A DNA stretch of 64,000 bases. Origin: Pelobates cultripes (taxonomy: Eukaryota > Chordata > Amphibia > Anura > Pelobatidae). The translations under genes were made by a program, and so were the position numbers. Location: the NCBI GenBank assembly GCA_933207985.1, contig OW240917.1:111076522-111140521 (forward strand), read 5' to 3'. The notes under the pieces were generated by a model that was given only the letters and a program-made list of their open reading frames with translations, did not search any database and had not been told where the DNA came from. Positions 26,201-39,100 of this stretch are shown in pieces; within the stretch, counting starts at the first letter, position 1, and each line of letters opens with the position of its first letter.

Positions 26201-29200
26201 GCGATCTGGATATGCGAGCTACCTATCTGCGATATCTAAAGCTACCTAACACGCGTTTCGGCGCTGCTAAAGCGCCTTCATCTGAGGCAAGGCAACAGGA
26301 CGCAGTCATCCGGTTTCAATTTATAACTGCTCCAAACCAATCTCTGACCGGGGGTCAGAAAAAAAACGGCGTTCAAGTTGGCCACGCCCCCTAAAAAACT
26401 AATAGCCTGTGATTGGTGGAAAGCTCCTAAATATTCAAACCAAATTAACCCTTAATATCTCTTATAATGAGCTAACAGAGTATTATGTTAGCATTAATTT
26501 ATATATAGAGAATATGATAGAATCTGGATAGCATACTTATTTCTAATAATAGGTGGGTAATTTTAATAATAAATTGAATTAAAAAATAATGAAATAAAAA
26601 TAATAAATAAAGAATAAAGACATAATCAAATAATCCCACTCCAAAAAACACAATATGTATATAAGGTATGTATTCTCCAGATCATATCTATTAAAGGGAT
26701 TGTGTGGGACACCTTTATTTGTTTTCCGGCTGGACTTCTTTTTGGGGGGTGATATTGGGGACAAGGAATATGATTATTGGGGGGAGGGGCTGGTCCTGAT
26801 ATTTCTAATTCTATTAGGGCTACCTCTATTCTCTGCCATTCATTTTCTCTTTTTTATTTGATATTTAAATCACCTCTGAATACTTCAGGCTTCTCTTAAC
26901 TTAGACAATCTTGCTCAAACATCGAGTATGAGATACATTCTGCTACATTTTTCTGTGCATGGCATTAGACTATAAAAAATACATTGTACAATTTTGCCTG
27001 GAGAGTGATTTAATAATACTATTATAACATCATTTTGTTCCTGTGAGTGGAGATCTTGTATTTATGAATTGATATTATACTGCCCTATGAATTAGTAGGC
27101 ACTATATACCTATATAATATACTTATATATATTTACAGGATACCACTAGTGGATTACTGATTTTTATCATTTTTTCTTTTTGGTTTATATTTTATCTTTA
27201 TGAATAATAAAAGTTATGTTTTAATTCACTCTATATATACTTTTTTGGTGGATAGAGGGACTTCCTACCAATTATTCTAGAGATAATTTCTCTGGAATAT
27301 TTTTTATTTTTTGCCTGTTTATTCTAGTAAGGGTTATCCCCTATAAGGTTGTCCCTGACACATTACTGTACTAGTTTTCACAACGTGATACTAGTCTTTC
27401 TTTTCTTTACATTGATTTACACATACACCTGTAACGGTTGCAGATGATAATAGTTAAATAGAAATCAGATCATGATATCAATGCATCCTATGAGAAGGAG
27501 AATATGGCAGCTTGGCATACCACTGATGGCGTTCTTGATTAAAATCAGTGTGTGTCTAAAACAAACAAAATCATCTTTTAAGAAATATCTAGAACTACAG
27601 ATAACACTGCAATGTGTTCACCATATTTATAATTCCATATTGACTGCCAGTCCACTCCCATGATTTTTTGGGCTGTATTCTTCATAATTACATAGCTACC
27701 TGGGTTGAAAAAAGACTAAAGTCCATCATGTTCAACTGTGAAGCCCATTATTTTATGCTGCTGATCCAAAAGAAGGCAAAAAAATAAATAAATTGTAGCC
27801 ATTTCCAATTATGGGAAATGGGAAAAATGATTTCCCGCCCCCCCAACACATACAGGTCCTACCCCCTCCCCTCCCTTCCCCCTCCCCTCCTTTACCCCTC
27901 CCCACACACACACTAACTTCCATGTCCCTACAAGAAATACTACAGCCCCTAAACACATGCATACACACACACTACACTGCAAAATTTCCCCAGACACTCA
28001 ATCCCACAAGCAGCATCCTCCCACACGCAACTGCACAAGCTGCATCCCATCCAAGCATAAAGCCTGCAAGCAGCATCCCAACCACAAGCAGCATTCCTCC
28101 CTTATTTGGATCTTCACAAGTAGCATCCCCATTCCTACCCACACCGCAACCTCACAAGCAACCTCCAAATACATACAACACCACATGCAGCACGCACAGA
28201 ACACCTCTCTCGACCCTGTCCAACATTTGTCCTCCGGTATTCCACTTATGGGGAGACCAGAGACAAATCCCAAGCAAACACAGAACAAGCATTTCATTAC
28301 ATTTACTTGTGCTGCACTGTGCTGTGCTAAACAAGCAAAGGGATTTTTGTCAATGCTGTTACTTTCTCCCAGCATTGGCTGACATCATCACAGGGGCCCG
28401 ATTGCGCAGTTAAAGTACTGCAACGCTGACCGGGTCCTGAAGACATATTGTCATTGGGTGGCCTTAAGAGCTTGGGCCATGCGGGACGTATTTGGACAAT
28501 GGGCTGCATGAAAAAACACTGCTCCCTCCCAATTAACTGGGCTCGGGGCAGCTGCCCCTTTTGCCCAGTGTTAAAGACTGCCCTTTTTGTACATATTTTA
28601 AATACTTTGTACAGAGTTCGGATGCAAAAGCATTTATTTTAAACTAAACAAAGCATGCATCCAGCCAATTTGTGAGGGTTGACTGAATGAGTTGGGTTGA
28701 CTGAATGAGAATTGGTATTCGGCCATTTAAATCAGATTTTGTCCATTCAGAAAAAATATGATGTTAAGTGAATTACTCTGTTAGTGGTAATTTTTCTTAA
28801 TAGTGGGTTCTGTTTATAACAAATACGCGACAATCAAATGTGAACAAACTTGATAACAACTTTGTAGATTGATATACCCAGTTCATTGCATTAATTTACT
28901 TGCTCGATCTGTGTGAATGGAGTGTCTAGACCACCAGTGCTTTTAATCTCTGACGTACACAGTTTAACCATAATAGGCTTTAAAAATATACTGCTGTGCT
29001 GTGAAAGGCCTCTGCTGGTCCTTTAAAACTATTTCAAAGCAATTCGTTCTTTTAAAATGTTAGCTAAGGCAGTGGTGATTTCTGCAGGCATGAACTGAAC
29101 ATGATAATTTATCTATTTCATCTTTTTAAACCTATCTTACAGCAAGAAAATGTAAATCCGAGACACTCAACAAATAACCAGACAGCTCTTGCAACATTTG

Positions 29201-32200
29201 TTAGGAAAATAGTTGTTTTAACTGCCACAAAAAAAACATAGTATGGACATTCAAAAGCATCTTCTAGCACTCCAGGACTCAAACATTCCTAGTAGTTTGT
29301 TCTAAAATGTTATGGAGACATGATAGCAATCTCTCTGTCAGAGAAAAGATGAATCTAATTCCTTGTGTCATATCTATATTTACTCGTTTTAATCATTGCT
29401 GTAACACACTTCGGTGAAAACTTTGAAAGATATGACTTTTGTGAATGTTACGGAGGATAAAACTTCAATTAACAAATTGGAAAAAAAGAGAAATGTTTGA
29501 ACATGTTTGACAGATTGATCATGTGTGTTTTTAGAATTCCATGTGGTTCTATCACGGGGAATATTTTGTTCATATCATTTTACTGGATCATTTTAGAATT
29601 TGGAGGTGGTTGGTAGACAATATTAATTTCTAGTGCGTAACATTTCAAAAGCATTTTCAGTTAATGAAGCATGTTACTTACTTTTATGGACTCTACAGGC
29701 TCAGCTACATTGTCCATTTGTGCCCCTTCTTCACGACACTCAAGATGATTCCTCTAAGTAGGTCTTCCCAGTGACAATATTGCACATGACTATTTGTCTC
29801 TCTCCTCTGCCCATCTTACAGCCATGCATCAACTCTGACAGTTATCCGACATTCAATTCCAACTCTGTCTACATTGACACCTATACCACAATGTATTTCT
29901 AAACTAACTACCAAGACAAGAATCTCAGAATCTCTGCAGGTCGCTCACGTAGGAAACATAATGAAAAAAATGAAAAGAATAGTTTACAGTTTGCAGTACA
30001 AAATATTTCAAGAGGGAAAAGTGTTAATTGGGTGTTGAAATGGGATGAAATGGTATAGGAGAGCAATAAGAAGCAGTCTGTGTGTCCCAATGCTTCTCTA
30101 TGAAAGCATCTGATTGGACACTGGTCAGTTAATTTAACCCTTTTATTGCCGAAATGGGGCAGTAATCTAAAGAGTTTATGGAAAACTACATTATATATAT
30201 GTACATTATTAGGTGTCAGAACCTGCTTGTTAATGTTTGGTAAATTAAAACACTTGACAATGTTTTCACCACTCACTAGATTAATGCTAGCTTACATATT
30301 GATATTGAAAATAACTGTTTTCATGCATGATTGACACTTGGAAGTTTCATTGGTAATAAGATTTTTTTAATGAATATTTATGCTACAGTAATAAGAACTT
30401 CCATTCTCATTGTAGCTGCTAATAATTGTAGAATTAACAGTTATTTTCACTGTTCAGGATATTCATTTCTCAATAATTTCCTGAATGGTTTGTTAATGCC
30501 TTAGCTTCCCATCCAAAAGATTCTTTACCAGGAGTAGACTGTGCAGTTTTGAATGTTGGAAATGTGTGGTCATTTGTGTTAAAATAATTGTTTAGAGTTA
30601 GGCAGTTATCATTGGATGGACTTGGCAGTTCATTAGTTAATTGGTTAATTGCATGGTAACATTTGTTTGTGTTTGACGTATTTAATGCACCATACTTAAT
30701 GGGCCCTTAGAGAAATATCTGTTATCAAATTGGCACACAGGATGTGATTTTGGGTCACGCATACCTTGGAATTTCCGCTACCAGTTTCCTTCCCAATGTT
30801 TGTTTTTTTCACAATTGACTTTTATATGATTAAAACTGTATTTGTAACTCAAATGCCATGCAGATTAAGCATACATTTTTCATTTGTATGCATCAACATA
30901 TTCATTATGGGAGTTTTTTTTAGCAGTTAGGCAAGAAGGGCACTTTATGTGCTTTTTTATTTTTGTACTAATTGTTTTCTTAATTATGTCTACATTGTTG
31001 ATGGTTTTTTTTTTTGTCTTTTAGTTGTATAAATGTAGGAACAATTTAATCTTTACAATTTAAAATCTTTCTGTAGTCTTCTTTTGGGAGTTGCTTTAGT
31101 ACACATTTTAGTTTATATATTCACCTCTAAGAAACAAAGCTTCTTATGAATACATGAACACAATGTCCATTTAATATGACATTTGTAATGTGATCTGGCA
31201 GACTGATGGATTTACTGCTTTGTAAATATCATGTCCTGGTTATTAATAAAGTGAGAAGAGATTGTATTCGTGTATAAACCATGTTCTAAGTTTTACTGTC
31301 TCTGACTTGGCTTTGTTTATAAAGTTCTCTTTCAGCTTAGAGGAACACTATAAGCATCAAAAAACATGAATTAAAGGGACGCTTAATTAAGCAGTTTTAG
31401 CGTATAGATCATTCCCCTGCAGTCTCACTGCTTAATTTTTGTCATTTAGGAGTTAAATCACTTTTGATTCTGTCCATACAGCCCTAGCCACACCTCCCCT
31501 GGCTGTGACTCACACGGCCTGCATGAAAAAAAATTGTTTAATTTTCAGTTGGATATTAATTTGCTTCAGAAACTTTAAACAGAATGCTCCCGCGGGTTAT
31601 TGAAGGCAATTAACAGACCAGGAGATAATTTTAAATTAAACAGAATTAGCAAAAAAGGTTAAACATTAGATGTCTCTTTACAGAAAGTATATAGGAAGAC
31701 TGTATAAGTCACATGCAGGAAGGCGTGGCCAGGGATATATAGACAAAATGAATTAACTGCTAAATGGTAGAGAATTAAGCATTGAGTCTACAGAGGCATG
31801 ATCTATAAACCAAAACTGTTTCTCTAAGATAAAGTTGTTTTGGTGACTATAGTATCCCTTTAATGCCAAGAAGAACTACATCCATTGCTGATAGGTGCAG
31901 CTATTAAGCCACAAAGCGGATCAATGTTACTTTAACTCATGGGTCGTCAACATGGTTCCTGCCGCCCACTAGTGGACGTTTCAATATTTCAGGTGGGCGG
32001 TAGTGGGTTTGGCGGCACAACAAGCTGAATCCTCCTTCCATCGAGTGGGCGGGTGGGCAGACGCGAGTGCACAAACGTGCATGAATGGGTACATATGCGC
32101 GCGAACTTGTGAGAACAAGAGAATGCATGCACGCGAACAAGAGAACGCGTGCATGCGCGTGCGTACCAACACAAGCGAGTGTAACACATGGGAAGAGGAA

Positions 32201-35200
32201 GGGGAGGAGTGGAAGCTGATGCACGATAGCACAGACAGGCAGAAGCAGAGCACTTGTAAAATAGGAGAAAGAAAATTTATAGGCAGGAGAAGGAGAGAAT
32301 TGTTGTTGACTATTAATAATAAGAAGAAGAAGGCTAACTACTAGCTCAGCCTTAATTTTGGACACTGCCATAAGGAAGGTAAGAGAAAAGCATTAAAAAA
32401 AGGAGATGTTTTGGGTGTTGGAATAAAAGAGAAACGGGGGTGGGGGGGGAGAACTGTGTGAAGTGCAGATCAAAACGTGGTAAGAGTAAAAGTAGATGTT
32501 AAATTGTGCAACAAATTTAGAACCCACGTCTGAAAAAAAAAAAGAAATATGCTCGTGGCTATTTACCAGAGTATCTGAAGACACTTGCGCTAAAAAGTTC
32601 GAGTTACTGCAGCACTGGTGGGCGGTAAGGAAATTTTACCATCAAGAAAGATGCATTAGTGGTCGGTGGGTATAAAAAGGTTGACTACCCCTGCTTTAGC
32701 TATTATAAAATCAGGTTTCTTGTTCATATTTTACTTCATTTTATACGCACCTGAAATTATTAAATGACTGTAAATAGACCAGGTGTAAACACAGATGGGA
32801 AATAAATGGGACTAAGCTCACTGGGTAATTAAATGCACCTGTAGTGTCAGTAGCTCATCGGCCACTCATTCACGGACACAATAAATTCTTCATTGATGTG
32901 ACTTATAGATATTATAGACTTATAGATATAACACCGAATCTCATGTGAACATAGAAGAAATTAGGTCTGCGCATCCAGATGAAGTTTGCACAGAATGTAC
33001 TACCAAAAAAGTTATTTGAAGGACAAAATAGAAAAAGCAGACGTTTTGGGCAAAAGCCCTTTTTCCAGGCAAATGTCCTTAAACATACAATAACACTCAC
33101 CAGTTTATATACAGTGCAGAGATACAGTGAGATAAGCTCACAAGTGCCGCCCCCCACCAATTTAGTTCAGCTGTGGTATCGATATTTGGTGTTCCTCCAC
33201 CAGAGGAATCTCAGGTGACTCTAAATGGACACTCCATGCTAGAGCTTTGAAATGCAGTGATTTAATTCACAACTGTCTGAATCTGGTGTACACAGTATGA
33301 GCATACAAATGTAGGATTTGAAATCACACCGTTTGCACTGTACCTCTAGGCTACTTTCTGAGTAGTAAGCTTCGCTGAGATTGTAAGATAACTGAACTAT
33401 TATATAGTGGGGCGTCTAAGTCAGACGCCCAACTGGAGATTGAATAGGGCGTTTCAAAACCACCTCTACTGGCATACATTGCATGTGAGGTGTACTCACA
33501 CTGTGCCTTACACAATTCCAACTGCTGTGTCCAATTACTGTTGCTGCTCTTACAATACTGACTGTGGTGAGAATTTACTGCATTTTAGAAGAGACCACTA
33601 CAATATAAGCCAAAATCCTGAGCAGAGCCCTGTAATGGATTGAGGAAATAGAGTTGGGAATAAAGCTCATTGCTATGCGCATGTAAGGAGAGGCATGGTT
33701 TAAACAAAACCTGGGCAAATTGAATGCCCATAGTGACAGGCTAAGAAACTATTCATCACAGGACTATAATATTTAAAGTAATTAGATCATTTTTGAATTA
33801 GTTGATGTTGTCTGTATCAGAGAAATGGATTACTGAGGGATCATGTTAAACGTGGCTGACAAATGACTATTCTGCAAACTAGCACACAGACATCGAAAAT
33901 GTCATTTGTCTATCACTTCTAAAGCAGATAACTGAACAAGTAAATACAAAATTTGCTTAGCAACTATCTGGAAAACCAGGCCCAGAAATAAGTAAAGTAT
34001 GCTCTATTATTCAAGCTCAGGTGATTCTCGATCTAGTCTCTTTAGAAAGGACACATCCTCTTGTCTTATCTTCTGACACACAACAACACAATGAGCCATG
34101 GCTGACAAGGCCCGTGTTCTACTGGGGAATGATAGAGGCTGGTGGAATATTATCCTGCATGTCACCAGAAGAAGTGCTTTTAGGTTATCCTAACATGCAA
34201 ACAAGATAAGCCTGAAGAATTTAAATTTTTATCAGAAGAGAAGTTGGTCCTTATGTGAGGGTACATGGAAAATACAGCTTACATATATAACTTCCATACG
34301 GTGCTCATAAATAATGTTTATTTTGAATACGTTTCAAGGGGATCTCAACTATTGTAATGTGAACATTGGGCCTTCCACTGGAATAAAAACTGTACAATAA
34401 GAACATGATAATTACATATAATTACTGAACTTATATTTTAAGGTGTGGTAATGGAGTAAATAGGAGTAATGAATACAGATATTAAAGGAACACTCCAAAC
34501 ACCTAAAGCACTTTAGCTTGCCGATGAAATGCTGTATGTGTGAAGAGTGTGTCCTCTTTTTATTTCACGAAACCTGAAGATTTCAATAGAAATTTACACT
34601 TTTATAAATGAACCTTGTTACAATCCACGGCTGTCAATCAGCAAGAGTTCCTGTTACTTCCTGGTTTGGTTAGCTCAGTGGAGATAAACTCAAGAGGCAG
34701 CAATAGTTTAGAACACCTGCCATGCAAAAACTACTCATTGAACTGCAGACATCTGCAGCTTTTGCAATCTGTTTTAAGATATACCCCCAATAAAAACATA
34801 CATAATTAAATGATATGTATTTTCATTGGAAGTATATCTACTAAATAGTGATTTTTAAAAAAAATATATATATATTAAATTGTATTTGGGCAGTAGATTG
34901 TCCCTTTAATAGGTGCATTTGTATAAAAAGGCAATGGTATGTGTGTGTTGGCTCAATGGGGAAAAGGTGTGTGTGTCTGGTGCCTCTGAAAAAAAACTGA
35001 ACCAATGCTGTGTCTATGTGAAAGGAACTAGGTATATTCTGATACACTAGTGACCAGGCCCAGGCATTAAGGCTTCAAGCCTTTGTGTATGAAATGGTAT
35101 TTCTTTGTATTTTATGCCAGGTCTGTTTAACTGTGCAGACTTTCACCTTTTGTGACTCATCATCATGATGCTGGTGCTGGATTCAAAGTTGAAGTCTTTC

Positions 35201-36118
35201 TAAAAACAAATAGCTAAGTACTAAACGAGTTGTGGCGAAAGCAAATATGATAAACCATCAAAACAGTTTATGCAGATTCACAAAACATTTTGGATCACAG
35301 CCCATGCTTAGGGTTAAAGGGGGACTGTCACTTCCCAGGATTTTAACGCTAGGTTTACTTATGAACAAATAAGTATTTGAGGCATGAAAAAAAATATTAA
35401 ATATGTCTATATGTTATCATGCTATCATGCGAATTAAAACGCCTTTAAATTGCTTTTTAATGGAACACTCCAAGCACTGTGTTCATTACAGAATGCCTTG
35501 GCACTTGCCCCCAGGGTATGTAGTCAAATCATTTGCAAACAGATGCCCCTTAGAGCTTTCAGGAGAGCTCCCCATAGCCCCTGGAATACAGGGCCAACGC
35601 ATTGGCTGTGATCATCAAGTGTGTGCTCTCAGCCAACGAGCTAAACACTGCTGGGCTTTTTCAGTGCAGAGAGCTTCAGCCTCTCTTGGAAGAGGTGACC
35701 AGTGCCTCAAATTTGAAGTCCACTTTGCATTTCAAACAATTTACTGGGTTATTGACTAAGGTAACAATCCAGGGTGATTTCAAAGTGGATTTCAAATTTT
35801 GCTGATTTGGGAAAAATCTCCAAAATGCTCAACCTTTTGTCTTCTCAAACTTTAAAAAATAAAAATTTGTTCCAACAATCTATATGTTTAGTGAACATAT
35901 AATCAGACTTATTTTTTCAAATGTTCTTAAAGTCTTCAGTTTTAAAATTAGAATTTCAGTTTAAATTCACTTTAAATTCTCGACAATTCTCACTTAAGTA
36001 AATAACTCTGTAAATGTTGGAGTAGATGGGGCCATGGTTCATATTTGATGGCCATGCCCTTGTATTACAGTTTTTTGGGAAAGAAGGGGGAATCTCTTTT
36101 ACGAGATATACATATGTT

Positions 36119-36163
<45 letters not shown>

Positions 36164-39100
36164 GACGGTGTTCTTTTGAATTATTGTGTTGTTGTGCAGT
36201 GACATCTAGAGAAAGAAATATGTATAGCAGTGCTCATCAGATTTCATTTGGTAAAAGTTATTTACTAAAGGAAGAATTGTTGGTAATTCAAAGTTGTTGG
36301 TAATTCAAAGTAAGGCTAAAGTAGAAGCATAGTTGACTTGGAGAATTTATCCAGTTCAGCTGGTTTAATCCTAAATTTGAAAGTCACTTTGAATTCTCGA
36401 CAATTCTGACTTTAGTGAAAAACCCTGTTAAAGTTTTTTTTGTCTTGTTCAGGTCAGAGAGTATGTATTTTTGTATGTATATGTGCATGTATATATGTAT
36501 ATATTCCACATAAGAAATGGTGGGTCTACAAGTATATACAAAGGTACTTTTATTTCTCACCATCAATCAATCAGCATTTCAATCCTCAACAACAACTAAA
36601 AAAAAAAAAAAATAATAATAATTTATTTAGCTTTCTAAGTCTGAAGCACCTATTTTGGTGACCCTGCTATGAAATCCAGTAAACAAGCTTTTCTTTTATA
36701 CATGTTAATGTAATGCCTACTAAAAGATGCAACAATAGAAAAAAAAGATATGAATGACAATCACATGTTGGTCCAACTTTTTTCCCCATTTTATTTTACT
36801 CTTATCTAATTCTTTAAAATGCTATTTCAACAAAACAAGCATTGGAATTATTTATAGTATAACTGCAAAGTAAATCAGACTGTTGTCTGTTGATGTTATA
36901 TTTTTGGTTAGGATGTGACAAATCTTCCAATTAAAAAAGAAAGATGTTCTTATAATATTTAAAACTAAAGCTGTAATATTGCAAGATAAGTTACTGTATA
37001 TCACCTAAAACATTTTATTTTATGTAAGTTTTATGTCATGCCGAACTTACCTCTCCCCAATCGATTCCCCATCTCTCCCTCTGTCAGGATCTGTTCTTCA
37101 TTTCTTCGTGTGTGCTCTAGTTTTTTTTTAAAACATAAGACAGTAGGGACTATTTTGTCTTATGGAGGTTTCCTAGGCCTGACCATCTCTGACCAGCAGA
37201 GGAATTCTTACCTTTCCTCCGTGATCCTGTGATGCTTCCTGTCAGTATTCCCGAACACCCTGTCACTTAGACAGGACGCCCGTAAAACTACCGAATTTAG
37301 TCCTAATAGATTGAGAACAGTTTCGCCATTCGTGTTAGGACGCAAGTCTGGACTTTGTTCAGATCGGATTTTCATTTGAATAAATGAAATTCCAAACCGA
37401 TTTGTGCCGCGGCTGCATCTTGCAACCGCTTAGTAGGTAACTCCCTAATTCCCACGGTATAAGGGAGCTACGAAACAAAAAAGAACTAAACTGGTCTTTC
37501 AGACAACTTTACTAATACTTAGTAAAGATTACTTAGTATTAGTAAATTCAGCCTCTACTCGCTATATTGCTACTTAACAGTGAGCAGCCACAGGACCACA
37601 AAAAAAACCTAGTGTCCCCCCTCCCCAATCCCCACCCGTGCTGCGGTTACATTTAGCCCCCACTCGCCGTCCATGGGTGTGGACCAGAAGGGGAGGACAA
37701 TAGGTCCCCCCCCCCCATTGTCATTTAAAGCCCCTACCTGTCGCTGGTGGGTGGGGCCCAGGGGGGAAGGACAATATGCCCCCCCTTATTGTAATTTAGG
37801 GCCCCCACCCATCGCTCATGGGTGGGGGCCGGGGGAAGGACAATTGGCCCCCCCTTCAGTTTACTCGCATGGCATGGGTGGGGGCTCGGGAGGGGGGACA
37901 CTAGGGGGCTTTTTTTTATCAGTGAGCAGCCAGCTTGGGGGACAATTAGATGTAGTGGAGTTGGGCGGGGGGTTAAAAAAAAAAAACGGGATTCGGCCAT
38001 GACAGTGCCAATTTAACTTAACTTTTAGGCAAAGCTTTACAGCAATGTAAACACATTATTTATTACCCTACATTTATATGCTAGCTTTTCATTCTGTGTT
38101 CTAAATAAATTAAAAACTACTTGTGTTTTAAACAAAAAAAGACATATATATTGATAATGTAATTTTTAATCAGCTAAGTTTACTCACTAAAAACAGATTT
38201 GTGTTGACTTGAGAAAAGATGCCAAATTTTGGACAAAATTTTTGAGCTAATAAATATTTCCAATTAAACAGAGTTGGGTATTTTTGCCAAATCCTCTGTT
38301 TTGGTCTAAAGTTTTCCCATTACTTGTCAAGTCACTGTTAACACAGTGTACGTTCAGTCACTTTGTTCTTAGGGGTCCATTCCCCGAACAATAATGTGCA
38401 CTGAGCTGACACCAGCTGGCAAGATTTAGGCCAAAACAGCAGATCTGCATAATTTCCAAGAATACTGACAATATTATTCACTAAAGCATTCACTTTGCAA
38501 AATTCATAGTGTTTTTAAAGTAAATTGCAAATTCTAGACCAAAATAGCTGAATTGGAAAATAAATCTGCAAGTCACCTATGTTTTCAGTTTATCTGTTTG
38601 AGGCATTTCAAATGTTAGTTAATAAACTTGTGACATGTATTTATTTTATTCCAGACACCTATTTATCTTGTGAATCATGGAGAGACTGGACCAATCCGAT
38701 GTAATCGGTGTAAAGCTTACATGTGCCCATTCATGCTGTTTACTGAAGGTGGAAGAAGGTATCAATGTGGATTTTGCAACTGTGTCAATGAGGGTAAGTA
38801 ATTGTTTATCCCTCTTTAACTGCATTGACTAATCTTCCCAATATAAGAGCACTTCAGAAGGGCTCCTCTGGAGGAGCACTAAACTGACGTGTTTTTTAGG
38901 GGGCATGCACGACACTGGTGATGACACAATATGCCCTCTCTCTGACTTCATTCCCTCCAGTTGGGTTGCAGAGCCATTAAAAGGACAGTCTGACAACCAT
39001 AACAACTTCACCAAAATGAAGTTGTTATGGTGCCAGGAGGTCCCCAGTGCTGGCTTACTTCTGAAATTCTATTTAACGGAAGGCTCAGGCAACATCGTAC

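Larger units (their letters stand above)
21318..38654 (+). other. SEC24D: SEC24D intron 7 (17.3 kb)
   Basis: The intron runs from GTAAGA at 21318 to CAG at 38654. It carries MITEs, hAT derivatives, the large foldback element and tandem repeats listed separately. Bases 28590-31370 show no recognisable repeat or exon and read as ordinary complex sequence. Bases 32702-34491 and 34910-37660 are also largely unassigned, apart from a decayed hammerhead-like motif and a TA microsatellite. Confidence 0.9.

Noticed and set aside
27811..28413. 200-codon frame
   Set aside because: Lies in a C/A-rich part of a hAT-like element; overlapping frames are equally open on both strands and no motif is seen.
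31937..32371. 144-codon minus-strand frame
   Set aside because: Falls wholly within the hAT element at 31938-32693 and has no transposase motif.
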